Of a DNA stretch of 64,000 bases, positions 19,611 to 28,150 are shown one piece after another (positions within the stretch are counted from its first letter, which is position 1; each line of letters begins with the position of its first letter). A program made the translations under genes and the position numbers. A model generated the notes under the pieces. It was given only the letters and a program-made list of their open reading frames with translations. It did not search any database and was not told where the DNA came from. Source of the DNA: an uncultured Cocleimonas sp. (lineage in GTDB: Bacteria; Pseudomonadota; Gammaproteobacteria; Thiotrichales; Thiotrichaceae); NCBI RefSeq assembly GCF_947495625.1, contig NZ_CANLZW010000004.1, positions 124,001 to 188,000 of the forward strand, given 5' to 3'.

Positions 19611-20324
19611 TTAGTAGTTACTCAGCCTTCCATCAACCAGCGAGTAAATCTTATCCATCTTTTCAGCAAGTTGCATATCGTGGGTAACGATAACAAATGC
19701 GGTTTGCATTTCCTGATTGAGGCTTTGCATCAAATCAAATATTTGTAGTGCCGTTTTATGATCAAGGTTTCCTGTTGGCTCGTCAGCCAATACCGCATTC
19801 GGATTGGTTACCAATGCTCTGGCTATGGCTGCACGTTGACGTTCACCACCTGAAAGTTGACCCGGCTTATGAGACAACCTTTCAGAGAGTCCCACCTTAT
19901 TAAGAATTTCACTGGCTTTGCTACTGGCTTCAGTTGTAGATAATCCACGAATCAGCAATGGCATTGCGACGTTTTCCAGCGCAGTGAATTCGGGTAGTAA
20001 GTGATGGAATTGATAGATAAAACCTAGAGACTGGTTACGTAAATCTCCGCGTTCTTTATCACTGAGCTTGGCAATATTTTTACCCATGACACGCACAGTA
20101 CCTTCGGTTGGAAGATCAAGCCCACCCAGGATATGTAGCAAGGTACTTTTACCACTGCCAGAACTACCCACGATGGCTATTTTTTCTCCGGCGCTAATAT
20201 CAAGTGAAATACCTTTGAGTACTTCAACGTCTAACTTACCTTCTTTAAAACGTTTGGTAAGGTTTTCACACGCAATTACCTTGTCTATTCCATTATTATT
20301 AGTTTCAGTCATTGTTTTACTCAT
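19611..20324 (-). CDS. lolD: LolD, ATPase of the lipoprotein-releasing ABC transporter
   Basis: Energises release of outer-membrane lipoproteins from the inner membrane to LolA. About 237 residues with Walker [11 protein letters not shown]-loop [10 protein letters not shown], signature LSGGERQR, Walker [13 protein letters not shown] and switch His in VTHD. The start [11 protein letters not shown] at 20324 overlaps the upstream permease stop (ATGAGTAA), giving translational coupling; the second ATG at 20312 is an alternative. A longer open frame to 20405 runs into the permease gene and is rejected. Third gene of a permease-permease-ATPase operon. Confidence 0.95.
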   Translation of the reverse strand: MSKTMTETNNNGIDKVIACENLTKRFKEGKLDVEVLKGISLDISAGEKIAIVGSSGSGKSTLLHILGGLDLPTEGTVRVMGKNIAKLSDKERGDLRNQSLGFIYQFHHLLPEFTALENVAMPLLIRGLSTTEASSKASEILNKVGLSERLSHKPGQLSGGERQRAAIARALVTNPNAVLADEPTGNLDHKTALQIFDLMQSLNQEMQTAFVIVTHDMQLAEKMDKIYSLVDGRLSNY

Positions 20325-21609
20325 AGCGAAGCGCTTCAGCGGGTTGGACTTTAGATGCTTTCCACGCAGGAAAAATGGTTGCCAGTATAGATAACAGGAA
20401 GGCACTGATAGAAATCAAGATCACATCTCCCCATTCAATTTTTGCATCGATGTGCGTGATACCGTGAATTTCGGCATTCAATAGCTGAACATTTATCAGG
20501 TGCTCGATTCCTTGAACGATAGCGCTGACATTACTCGCAACCAATACACCCAGCAGCACACCAATAACGGTTCCTATTAAAGCCAGTAATCCACCTTGCA
20601 CGATAAAAACCCGCATTACTTGTGCCGGTGACATGCCTAAGGTTCTGAGGATAGCGATGTCAGATTCTTTATCAGTAACGACCATAATCAAGGTAGAGAC
20701 AAGATTAAATGCAGCCACACCAATGATCAGAAGCAAGACTAGAAAAAGCATGGTTTTCTGTAATTGCAAAGCTTTAAAGAATGTTGAGTGCTGTGTTGTC
20801 CAATTAGTAATTACGTAGTCACCGTTAGAATTTTCAGCTATCTCTTTTGTGACTTGATTCGCCATAAATATATCGGAAATCTGGGCGCGTATTCCTGTTA
20901 CTTCTTTATCCATTCCAAACAGTTCAGCAGCGTCGTCCATGTGAATGTAAGCAACCGACTTATCATAGATATTTAAATCTACTTTGAATGTGGCAGCGAC
21001 TTCAAAATCCTTCAGTATCGGAATCAAATCATCAGGGTTTTGTGACTCTCCGTCATTCGTAAAACTCTGTTGTTTAGGACTTAACAGAGTGATTGTTTCG
21101 CCGATAGAAACATCCAGGGTTTTCGCTAGTGTTTCACCCAGTATTATTTTATATTCGCCAGATTTAAGTACATTCAAACTCACCGCTTCTGTTGTCCCTT
21201 CAGGCGTTTGAATATAGCGGTTGATTGTACCGATATCTTTTTCTAAATCAGGCAAAACACCTTCCAGTAAAGTTGCCTGAACAGTATCAGCTTCTTTAAG
21301 CATCACCTGTTTTTCTATGAATGGTGCAGCTCCGGTAACCTGAGTATTTTCCAGTATCTGATTACGACGGTTTTCCCATTGGGGTAGTACCCAGTCCGAA
21401 TCAGAAACGGTAACGTGAGAAAGCATCCCTAAGTGACGATCTTGAATACCTTTGACATAACCATTCATGATTGACAGAACAGTAATCAAAACAATGATAC
21501 CCAGCGCAATTCCTATCACTGAGGCCAATGAAATGAATGAAATAAAGTGGTTGTCTTTCTTCGCCTTGGTATAGCGAAAACCGATAAAAGCGGATAGTGG
21601 CTGAAACAT
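20317..21609 (-). CDS. lolE: Lipoprotein-releasing system permease (LolC/LolE family)
   Basis: 430-residue FtsX-type permease with the LolC/E start pattern [31 protein letters not shown]. It has TM1 near 27-49, a large periplasmic domain (about 50-270), TM2-4 in the last third, and the C-terminus AEALRYE. It partners LolD (overlap 8 bp) and the homologous upstream permease (41 bp away), so the three make a LolCDE-like complex. The assignment as LolE rather than LolC is from gene order only. Confidence 0.9.
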   Translation of the reverse strand: MFQPLSAFIGFRYTKAKKDNHFISFISLASVIGIALGIIVLITVLSIMNGYVKGIQDRHLGMLSHVTVSDSDWVLPQWENRRNQILENTQVTGAAPFIEKQVMLKEADTVQATLLEGVLPDLEKDIGTINRYIQTPEGTTEAVSLNVLKSGEYKIILGETLAKTLDVSIGETITLLSPKQQSFTNDGESQNPDDLIPILKDFEVAATFKVDLNIYDKSVAYIHMDDAAELFGMDKEVTGIRAQISDIFMANQVTKEIAENSNGDYVITNWTTQHSTFFKALQLQKTMLFLVLLLIIGVAAFNLVSTLIMVVTDKESDIAILRTLGMSPAQVMRVFIVQGGLLALIGTVIGVLLGVLVASNVSAIVQGIEHLINVQLLNAEIHGITHIDAKIEWGDVILISISAFLLSILATIFPAWKASKVQPAEALRYE

Positions 21610-21650
21610 ATACTTAAATTTCGCTCTTATTGCTTATTAAATTAATCAGT

Positions 21651-22901
21651 TTATTCATAACGCAAAGACTCAGCAGGTTGAACTTTAGCGGCGCGACTTG
21701 CAGGATATAACGTTGCTAAAATTGCGAGAACAAACGATGCGATTGAAATGCCTATCACTTGTTTAAAATCCACGACTGATGGAAATTTAGAACTAGCGTA
21801 GAACAAATCCTGAGGCAATAACTCGATATTGAAGAGTGTTTCTATCCATTCAACAATTGTGCCGATATTCAGTGCCAGTAATACACCTAAAATCGCCCCG
21901 AGAATCGCACCGAACAAACCGATAATAATCCCCTGAACCATGAATATTCGTTTGACCTGTTTGGCCGACATACCTTGGGTACGTAGAATCGCGATATCAG
22001 CTTGCTTGTCATTCACCACCATCACTAGCGATGAAACCAGGTTAAACACTGCGACCAGTACAATCAAAAACAGGATGAAGAACATCACTACTTTTTCAGT
22101 CTTCTGGACTTGAAACAGGCTTTTGTTTTCTTGTCCCCAATCAGTAACCGTAAATTCATCACCGAGTTTTTCAGATAATTCTTTTGATACTGAAGGCGCA
22201 TCAAATAAATCGGTTAATTTTAAACGAATACCCGTGACATTCTCTTTGGTTGAAAACAGCTTGGAGGCGTCTTGCATATGTATAAATGCTGTCGCGCTAT
22301 CATATTCTGCCATATTGATTTTATACACGGCAACCACGGTAAAGCGTTTACTTCTGGGAATCATGCCAGCGGGAGTGACTCTAAACCTGGGTGTTACAAC
22401 CGTTACCTTATCCCCTGGGAACACACCTAGTTGTTGCGCAAGTTCTACGCCTAAGGCAATACCATATCCACGCGGTTGAAGATCATCAAAACTGCCTTCC
22501 AGCATTCGATTATGCACACCCCCCACCTTTGGCTGCTCTTTTGGTAAAATTCCTTCGAGTAAAACGCCACGAAGTTCACCATTTGCGCTTAACATAACCT
22601 GATTTCTGATGAATGGTGCAGAGCCAATAACTTCTGGCATATCAACAAGTTCCTGCTGTTGTTTCCGCCAATCTGAGAGCAAACCGTTTGTCTCACTAAT
22701 GGTGACATGCGAAACCATGCTTAGTATTCTATCCCTAAGCTCTTTCTCGAACCCATTCATTACGGAAAGAACGGTAATAAGTACAAGAACCCCAAATAAT
22801 ATCCCAAGCATGGAAGCCAAGGAAATAAACGATATAAAGTTATTTTTGTGCTTTGAGCGTGTGTAACGCAAACCGACAAAGAGTTCTAATGGTTTAAACA
22901 T
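21651..22901 (-). CDS. lolC: Lipoprotein-releasing system permease (LolC/LolE family)
   Basis: 416 residues, paralogous to the next gene along most of its length: [30 protein letters not shown] at the start, VMNGFEKELRDRIL, FIRNQVM, and AESLRYE at the end. It has one N-terminal TM, a periplasmic domain and three C-terminal TMs. First gene of the lol operon. Residues P124-H130 (PKVGGVH) are encoded by a stretch that matches the window's dispersed repeat (16 bp identical to copy 6). The paralog aligns here without a gap (LEKDIGTIN), so the reading frame length is unaffected. LolC versus LolE naming is provisional. Confidence 0.9.
   Translation of the reverse strand: MFKPLELFVGLRYTRSKHKNNFISFISLASMLGILFGVLVLITVLSVMNGFEKELRDRILSMVSHVTISETNGLLSDWRKQQQELVDMPEVIGSAPFIRNQVMLSANGELRGVLLEGILPKEQPKVGGVHNRMLEGSFDDLQPRGYGIALGVELAQQLGVFPGDKVTVVTPRFRVTPAGMIPRSKRFTVVAVYKINMAEYDSATAFIHMQDASKLFSTKENVTGIRLKLTDLFDAPSVSKELSEKLGDEFTVTDWGQENKSLFQVQKTEKVVMFFILFLIVLVAVFNLVSSLVMVVNDKQADIAILRTQGMSAKQVKRIFMVQGIIIGLFGAILGAILGVLLALNIGTIVEWIETLFNIELLPQDLFYASSKFPSVVDFKQVIGISIASFVLAILATLYPASRAAKVQPAESLRYE
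22517..22544 (+). repeat. Dispersed-repeat-like sequence inside lolC/E coding region
   Basis: CACCCCCCACCTTTGGCTGC then TCTTTTGG. The first 16 bp are identical to copy 6 at 17794-17809. It is the only copy within the body of a gene. Confidence 0.55.
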
Positions 22902-23017
22902 GGGTGCGGATTATAGCCCTGACTGTATGAATAAGTAACAAAATTGTAAAAGAAAACACATACTTAAAAATTTGACAACGAATTAATAAAAATAGTCATA
23001 AAGAAGAGAAAATAAAA

Positions 23018-23320
23018 ATGAATATTAAACCCCTACTCCTTAGCGCAGCCTTTGCTTTTAGTGCACAAATGATACCAATGAGTGCAAGTGCAGAAATATT
23101 AGCGATTGGCCCGCATGCAAAAGTATTAAAGAAAGCGAATCTGCCTACACATGGTCAAAGCATGAAACAGGTAAAAAAGCGTTTCGGTCCTGCTCAAAGA
23201 ATCAAAGTATCAAAAGGTAAAGTAACTAAACGTAACCCAAAAATCACTCGTTGGGATTACTCAGGCTTCTCAGTATATTTTGAAAATTCACATGTAATTC
23301 ATAGTGTTGTAAAGCGATAG
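23018..23320 (+). CDS. Small exported protein, conserved hypothetical
   Basis: 100 residues. Signal peptide to about residue 26 (FSAQMIPMSASAE), then a compact basic domain: MKQVKKRFGPAQRIK...KRNPKITRWDYSGFSVYFENSHVIHSVV. The pattern VxxRFG...P..RWDY..F.VYFE...V is reminiscent of SmpA/BamE-like small periplasmic domains, in which a strand-turn-strand follows a short helix. There is no lipobox, so it should be soluble in the periplasm. It lies 57 bp before the large OmpA-anchored surface protein gene on the same strand, and co-transcription is possible. Confidence 0.75.
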   Translation: MNIKPLLLSAAFAFSAQMIPMSASAEILAIGPHAKVLKKANLPTHGQSMKQVKKRFGPAQRIKVSKGKVTKRNPKITRWDYSGFSVYFENSHVIHSVVKR

Positions 23321-23377
23321 CAGTCACAGCTTAGAAAAATAAATATAAAAATAATATAACCACCAAAGAAATTAATA

Positions 23378-26300
23378 ATGTCTAAAAAGTTTACCACTTA
23401 CACGTGGGCGTTCCTTCCGTTCGTCTTCAGTTCAGCTGCAGTTCTTACATCACCTTCATTTGCTGCACCATCAGCATCACAACAATATCAAGATGGCCAT
23501 TATGAAGATGCCAGACAAGTAAGCCGGGCAAACCATGAATATGTAGGTGGTAGAACCAGTATTGGAGCTGGTGTTACAGATGACGGCGACGTCGATGTAG
23601 AATTTAATCAGGTAATTTCAGAAGGTCAAAACCACAGTACTGGAGTTGGACTCTGGGCAGGTTATGATATAGAAGGTGAGGACAAAGGCTTATTAGATCG
23701 CGGCGTTCAAGTTAATCATAACTGGGTCTCACGCGATAAATTGGGCAATGCTTCACACGTAAATAAAATATTTGCAGCATACGATAAAAACGAAGCAGGT
23801 CATGATAAAGCTACTGTCGGTTATGGTCGTGAAAATCAGAACTTATTCTGGGATGCACACGTAAGTAAAGGTTTATCTGGTCGAAAAGATTCAAGACCTG
23901 TTGATGGTAAAATAGTAAGCGATCGTGCCTATGATTACGGTGTAGGTGGAACTATCGGTAAATTTATTCCTGATGCTAATGTGCGTGTACGTGCCGGATT
24001 AGATCATGAATGGAGTGATAAAGTTGGCGCTGGAGAGAAAGATGCTCGCAATACTACTTTATCTGCTGGATTAGAAAAATTCTTCCAGGGAACAGGCCAC
24101 AGTGTATCCGTTGATGTTTCAGGCTCTAAACGCAGCGGTGGTTATAATGATGGTGGAAGCTCAGATGCAGATGTAAGCGGACGTGTTGGCTATCGTTACG
24201 ACTTTGGAAGTGCATTCCGCGCCGAATCGACAACTCGTCGAGTTCGTGTAGAAGTACCGGGGAAAGCAACACCACCTCGTTATGAACAACGCACACAATA
24301 TAAACGTGTACCGACTTACAAAACAGTCCCTGTTTATGGAAATAAAAACGTTGGCACCGGCAAAAAACGTTTAGTTAAAAGCACTATGGAACTTGAAGGA
24401 CAAACGTTCTTTAAACTCAATAGTTCTAAATTAATTCCTTCTGCAAAAACCCGTTTACTTCAAGTCGCTGCAGAAATTCGTAAAACAGGTTATAAGGGTA
24501 ATATCCGAATCACTGGTAATACCTGCGGTTTAGGTGATGCCGTATATGACCAGATTTTATCTGAGAAACGTGCAAATTCTGTAAAGAAATTCTTAATTAA
24601 AAACGGTTTCAACCCTGATCATCTGGTTTCTCGTGGTTTAGGTAAAGCTCATCCCAAATATCCTAACGTACCAGGACAAGGGTTCAAAAATCGACGTGTC
24701 GATATCGAATACGTTACAGAATCCCAGCGTTATGTTGAAGACAAAACGGCACAACAAAGAGTACAAACAGGCACCCGTCAAGTAGTCAGTGGTTTCAAAA
24801 ATGTTCCCAATGGCACAAAAAATGTCATGATTGATAGCGGACAACCAGGAACACCACGCGTTATCTGGAAAACCGAAACAATCAAAAATTCACCGGCCTG
24901 GATTACCCGTGCGCTTCACAATAATATTAAGCACGATAGAAGTGTTAATACTTATCAAACTACCGAAGGTTCTACGACTACCCCTGGCAATCAAGGCCCA
25001 GTCGCGACTAATGATTCGACAAAAGTAGAATGTGGTCAATCAGTAGCAATTAATGTTCTTGCTAACGATACAGATGTCAATAACGACACATTAAATGTAA
25101 CAAGCTTTACCCAGCCTTCAAACGGTACGGTTAGTCGTGGAGCGAATAACGAACTCATTTATACGGCTAATGGCGGTGGTTGTGGTGTTGATGATCAATT
25201 CACTTATACGATTTCTGATGGAAATGGTGGAACAGATACAGCAACTGTAACAATCTCGGTTGAAGCTGATGATAAAGTAGTCGCAGCAAATGAAGTAAGT
25301 GCAACAGAAGAAGGCGAAGCAGTGACTATCGATGTGCTCAGCAACGATGATGCCGATGCGACTATTACTCGTGTCGTAGCTGCAGCTGCTAATGGTGTGG
25401 TTTCGATTGTAAATGGCAAGTTGGTATATACCCCAAACCCGGGCTTCTATGGTACTGACAAGTTTACTTATGAAGTTAAAGATCCTAGTGGCAATGTTGA
25501 CACCGCTACGGTAACAGTAACCGTTAAAAAACCTGAAAATTCAGCACCTATTGCTGTGGGCGAAACTACACCGACACAAATGGGACAAGCCGTTACACTT
25601 AATATTCTAGATAATGATTCAGACCCTGAAAATGATACATTAACCATTACCAATGTCAGTGACCCAGCACATGGTACGGCAGTTATCAGAGGTGGTCAGA
25701 TTATTTATACGCCAGATGCTGGTTATGTCGGTACTGACAGCTTTACATACACCATTTCCGACGGTAATGGCGGCAATGCAACAGCGACTGAAACGATTAC
25801 GATCACAGGTTCTACAAATCCTACCAACTCTGCACCAGTAGCGACAGATGACAATGCAACTACGCCTGTCAATCAAGCAGTGACACTGACTACCTTATCT
25901 AATGATACAGACCCAGACGGTGATGCTTTAACAATATCAAACGTAAGCAACCCACAAAATGGAACCGCAGTCATTCGTGGTGGAGAAATCATATACACTC
26001 CGGATACTGATTTTGTTGGTACTGAAACATTCACATACACAATATCTGATGGCAATGGCAATACTGCAACAGCGACTGAAACAGTAATTGTTACAGCCTC
26101 TGGTAACGCAATACCGAATGCGGTCAATGATGCTAGTAAAGTGGCTTGTAATGATGACGTTGTGATCAATGTGTTATCGAATGATACCGACACCGATGGA
26201 AACACCTTATCTGTCAGCAGTTTCACACAGCCAGCCAATGGTTCGGTAACTCAAGGATCTAATGGCACTCTGATCTATACCTCTAACGGTGCAGCTTGTG

Positions 26301-27820
26301 ATATTGATGATAAATTCACATACACAGTTTCAGACGGTAGCGGCGGCTCAGATACAGCAACAGTGACTGTCGTTGTCGACCCTGCTGCTAACTCAGCTCC
26401 TGTTGCCGTGGATGATAATAAAACAACATTACAGAATACTCCGGTAAGTTTTAATAGCTTAACGAATGATTCCGACCCAGAGAATGATACTTTAACAATC
26501 ACAGCTGTTGGTTCTCCTTCTCATGGTTCTGCCGAAATCAGTGGTAATCAAATCATATATACACCTGATAATGGTTATGTCGGTCAGGATTCATTTAGCT
26601 ACACTATTTCAGATGGCAAAGGCAACACTGCAACAGCAACTGAAACAGTTACAATAACTGCAGTAGTTGAGCCGAATAAAATGCCCGTTGCCAAGGATGA
26701 CTCTGTAACAACAAATCAAGACACCCCAGTAACCTTGAATACTTTATCAAATGATTCTGATCCTGATGGAGACACACTCACAATCACCAGCATAGGTAAT
26801 CCATCTAATGGTAAAGCGGTAATTAATGGCGATAAGATAGTGTATACACCAGAAGCAGGATTTGTTGGAGAGGACTCTTTCACCTACTTTATTTCGGATG
26901 GTAAAGGTGGCACTGCAACAGCAATTGAAACTATTACCATTAAGGCAGTAGTTGTGCCTAATAAAGCACCGATTGCTAAAGATGATTCCACTACTACACC
27001 GGAAGCAACTGCAGTGACATTAGCTACCCTTTCTAATGATTCTGACCCTGATGGTGATAACTTGACCATTACTAATGTAGATAAACCTGCAAACGGTGCA
27101 GCAGTTATTAAGGGTCAAACTATAGTTTACACACCAAAAGCTGGTTTCTCTGGGTCAGATAAATTCCAGTACACTATCTCTGATGGTAATGGCGGAACGG
27201 CAACGGCTACTGAAACTGTTATTGTAACAGCGGTTAACAAAGCACCTAATGCCGTAAAAGACACAGCAACAACAGGTTGTAGTGTTATCACTATTGATGT
27301 TTTAGGTAATGATACAGATCCAGATGGTGATACATTGGAGTTAGTTAGCGTAACCGGTGCAAACCTGGGTACTGCTACAGTTTCAGGTAACAGCATTGTT
27401 TACACTCCTTTAAATACCTGTGGTAAAGGTGATACAGGTGTTGATAGCCTAAGTTATACCATCTCTGATAAAAAAGGACATACAGCTACTGGTGATGTTA
27501 TCGTTAATGTGGAAGGTGTTACAGGTACTTCCACTATCGATGCTGAATCAGATGATGTAACAACGACTAAAGGAACAGCGATAACCATAAATGCACTTGC
27601 AAATGATGGCGGCGATGGTTTACAAATCATAGCGGTAGATTCTGGTAGTAACGGAAATGCAGTCATTAGTGGAAATCAAATCGTATATACACCTTTTGCT
27701 GGCTTTACCGGTACAGAAAATATCTGGTATGACATAAAGGATGAAAATGGGCACCTTGATTCAGCATTAATCGTAATATTTGTCGAAGAAGGTTGTCCTA
27801 CAGGTACTAAATGTAACTAG
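23378..27820 (+). CDS. Giant OmpA-anchored surface protein with ten Ig/cadherin-like repeats
   Basis: 1480 residues. Signal peptide (about 1-29, cleavage near SFAAPS). Residues about 35-285 are barrel-like strands (HSTGVGLWAGYDIEG, ATVGYGRENQNLFWDA, DVSGRVGYRYDFG). Residues about 337-450 are an OmpA peptidoglycan-binding domain with NSSKLIPSAKTRL, LSEKRANSVKKFL, SRGLGKAHP and NRRVDIEY. From residue 538, ten repeats of about 90-95 residues follow (NxAPxAxDD...TLxNDSDPDGDxLTI...G..I.YTP..G..G.D.FTYTISDGxGxTATAT), the tandem-95 / Big_9 type. Repeats 1, 5 and 9 carry cysteine pairs and the C-terminus has GCPTGTKC. Probably an adhesin or matrix protein. The arrangement of barrel, peptidoglycan anchor and Ig stalk resembles inverse autotransporters by analogy only. 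Confidence 0.85.
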   Translation: MSKKFTTYTWAFLPFVFSSAAVLTSPSFAAPSASQQYQDGHYEDARQVSRANHEYVGGRTSIGAGVTDDGDVDVEFNQVISEGQNHSTGVGLWAGYDIEGEDKGLLDRGVQVNHNWVSRDKLGNASHVNKIFAAYDKNEAGHDKATVGYGRENQNLFWDAHVSKGLSGRKDSRPVDGKIVSDRAYDYGVGGTIGKFIPDANVRVRAGLDHEWSDKVGAGEKDARNTTLSAGLEKFFQGTGHSVSVDVSGSKRSGGYNDGGSSDADVSGRVGYRYDFGSAFRAESTTRRVRVEVPGKATPPRYEQRTQYKRVPTYKTVPVYGNKNVGTGKKRLVKSTMELEGQTFFKLNSSKLIPSAKTRLLQVAAEIRKTGYKGNIRITGNTCGLGDAVYDQILSEKRANSVKKFLIKNGFNPDHLVSRGLGKAHPKYPNVPGQGFKNRRVDIEYVTESQRYVEDKTAQQRVQTGTRQVVSGFKNVPNGTKNVMIDSGQPGTPRVIWKTETIKNSPAWITRALHNNIKHDRSVNTYQTTEGSTTTPGNQGPVATNDSTKVECGQSVAINVLANDTDVNNDTLNVTSFTQPSNGTVSRGANNELIYTANGGGCGVDDQFTYTISDGNGGTDTATVTISVEADDKVVAANEVSATEEGEAVTIDVLSNDDADATITRVVAAAANGVVSIVNGKLVYTPNPGFYGTDKFTYEVKDPSGNVDTATVTVTVKKPENSAPIAVGETTPTQMGQAVTLNILDNDSDPENDTLTITNVSDPAHGTAVIRGGQIIYTPDAGYVGTDSFTYTISDGNGGNATATETITITGSTNPTNSAPVATDDNATTPVNQAVTLTTLSNDTDPDGDALTISNVSNPQNGTAVIRGGEIIYTPDTDFVGTETFTYTISDGNGNTATATETVIVTASGNAIPNAVNDASKVACNDDVVINVLSNDTDTDGNTLSVSSFTQPANGSVTQGSNGTLIYTSNGAACDIDDKFTYTVSDGSGGSDTATVTVVVDPAANSAPVAVDDNKTTLQNTPVSFNSLTNDSDPENDTLTITAVGSPSHGSAEISGNQIIYTPDNGYVGQDSFSYTISDGKGNTATATETVTITAVVEPNKMPVAKDDSVTTNQDTPVTLNTLSNDSDPDGDTLTITSIGNPSNGKAVINGDKIVYTPEAGFVGEDSFTYFISDGKGGTATAIETITIKAVVVPNKAPIAKDDSTTTPEATAVTLATLSNDSDPDGDNLTITNVDKPANGAAVIKGQTIVYTPKAGFSGSDKFQYTISDGNGGTATATETVIVTAVNKAPNAVKDTATTGCSVITIDVLGNDTDPDGDTLELVSVTGANLGTATVSGNSIVYTPLNTCGKGDTGVDSLSYTISDKKGHTATGDVIVNVEGVTGTSTIDAESDDVTTTKGTAITINALANDGGDGLQIIAVDSGSNGNAVISGNQIVYTPFAGFTGTENIWYDIKDENGHLDSALIVIFVEEGCPTGTKCN
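24989..27793 (+). repeat. Ten tandem Ig-like coding repeats
   Basis: Imperfect repeats of about 270-290 bp inside the surface-protein gene. Units 3, 4, 6, 7 and 8 are the most alike (TLTIT..., YTISDGNGG...). Units 1, 5 and 9 form a second class with cysteines. Confidence 0.85.
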
Positions 27821-27887
27821 TTAAAAAACGTAGTTACGCATTGAGTTACATGTTGAGTAAGTTAAGTTACTTGTTGTTTTAATACTT

Positions 27888-27916
27888 AAGCCACAGTTTA
27901 TGCTGTGGCTTTTTTT
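27888..27916 (+). terminator. Intrinsic terminator of the surface-protein gene
   Basis: AAGCCACAG, loop TTTATG, CTGTGGCTTTTTTT. Perfect 9-bp stem with a 7-T tract, 68 bp after the stop codon. Confidence 0.93.
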
Positions 27917-27937
27917 GGATAACACTTAGTGTTATCC
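27917..27937. repeat. Stem-loop GGATAACAC/GTGTTATCC
   Basis: Perfect 9-bp dyad with a 3-base loop placed directly behind the terminator T-tract. Function unknown. Confidence 0.5.
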
Positions 27938-27975
27938 AATATTTTCCAGATATTCCTGTTATTAGAGTAATAAAT

Positions 27976-28005
27976 AGTCACCCCCCTACTTTTAGGCACT
28001 TTTTT
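27976..28005 (+). repeat. Dispersed repeat, copy 8
   Basis: AGTCACCCCCCTACTTTTAG then GCACTTTTTT. It has the same tail (GCACTTTTTT) as the oppositely oriented copies at 44.6 and 53.1 kb. Confidence 0.85.
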
Positions 28006-28150
28006 AGTCTATAACTATTTGAGATCACATTAGAATAATCTCTATCAGCATGATTTATCTCATGAACTCATCATTTTTAAGATTCTTTTTGTGTTTTAAT
28101 TGATTAGCTGTCCTAAACTAAATTCATATTAAATATGAGTTGAGCTGTTA

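Larger units (their letters stand above)
27821..28150. other. Intergenic region, 330 bp
   Basis: Contains a strong terminator, a second stem-loop and repeat copy 8, then an AT-rich leader before the ABC transporter gene. No gene seen. Confidence 0.6.
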
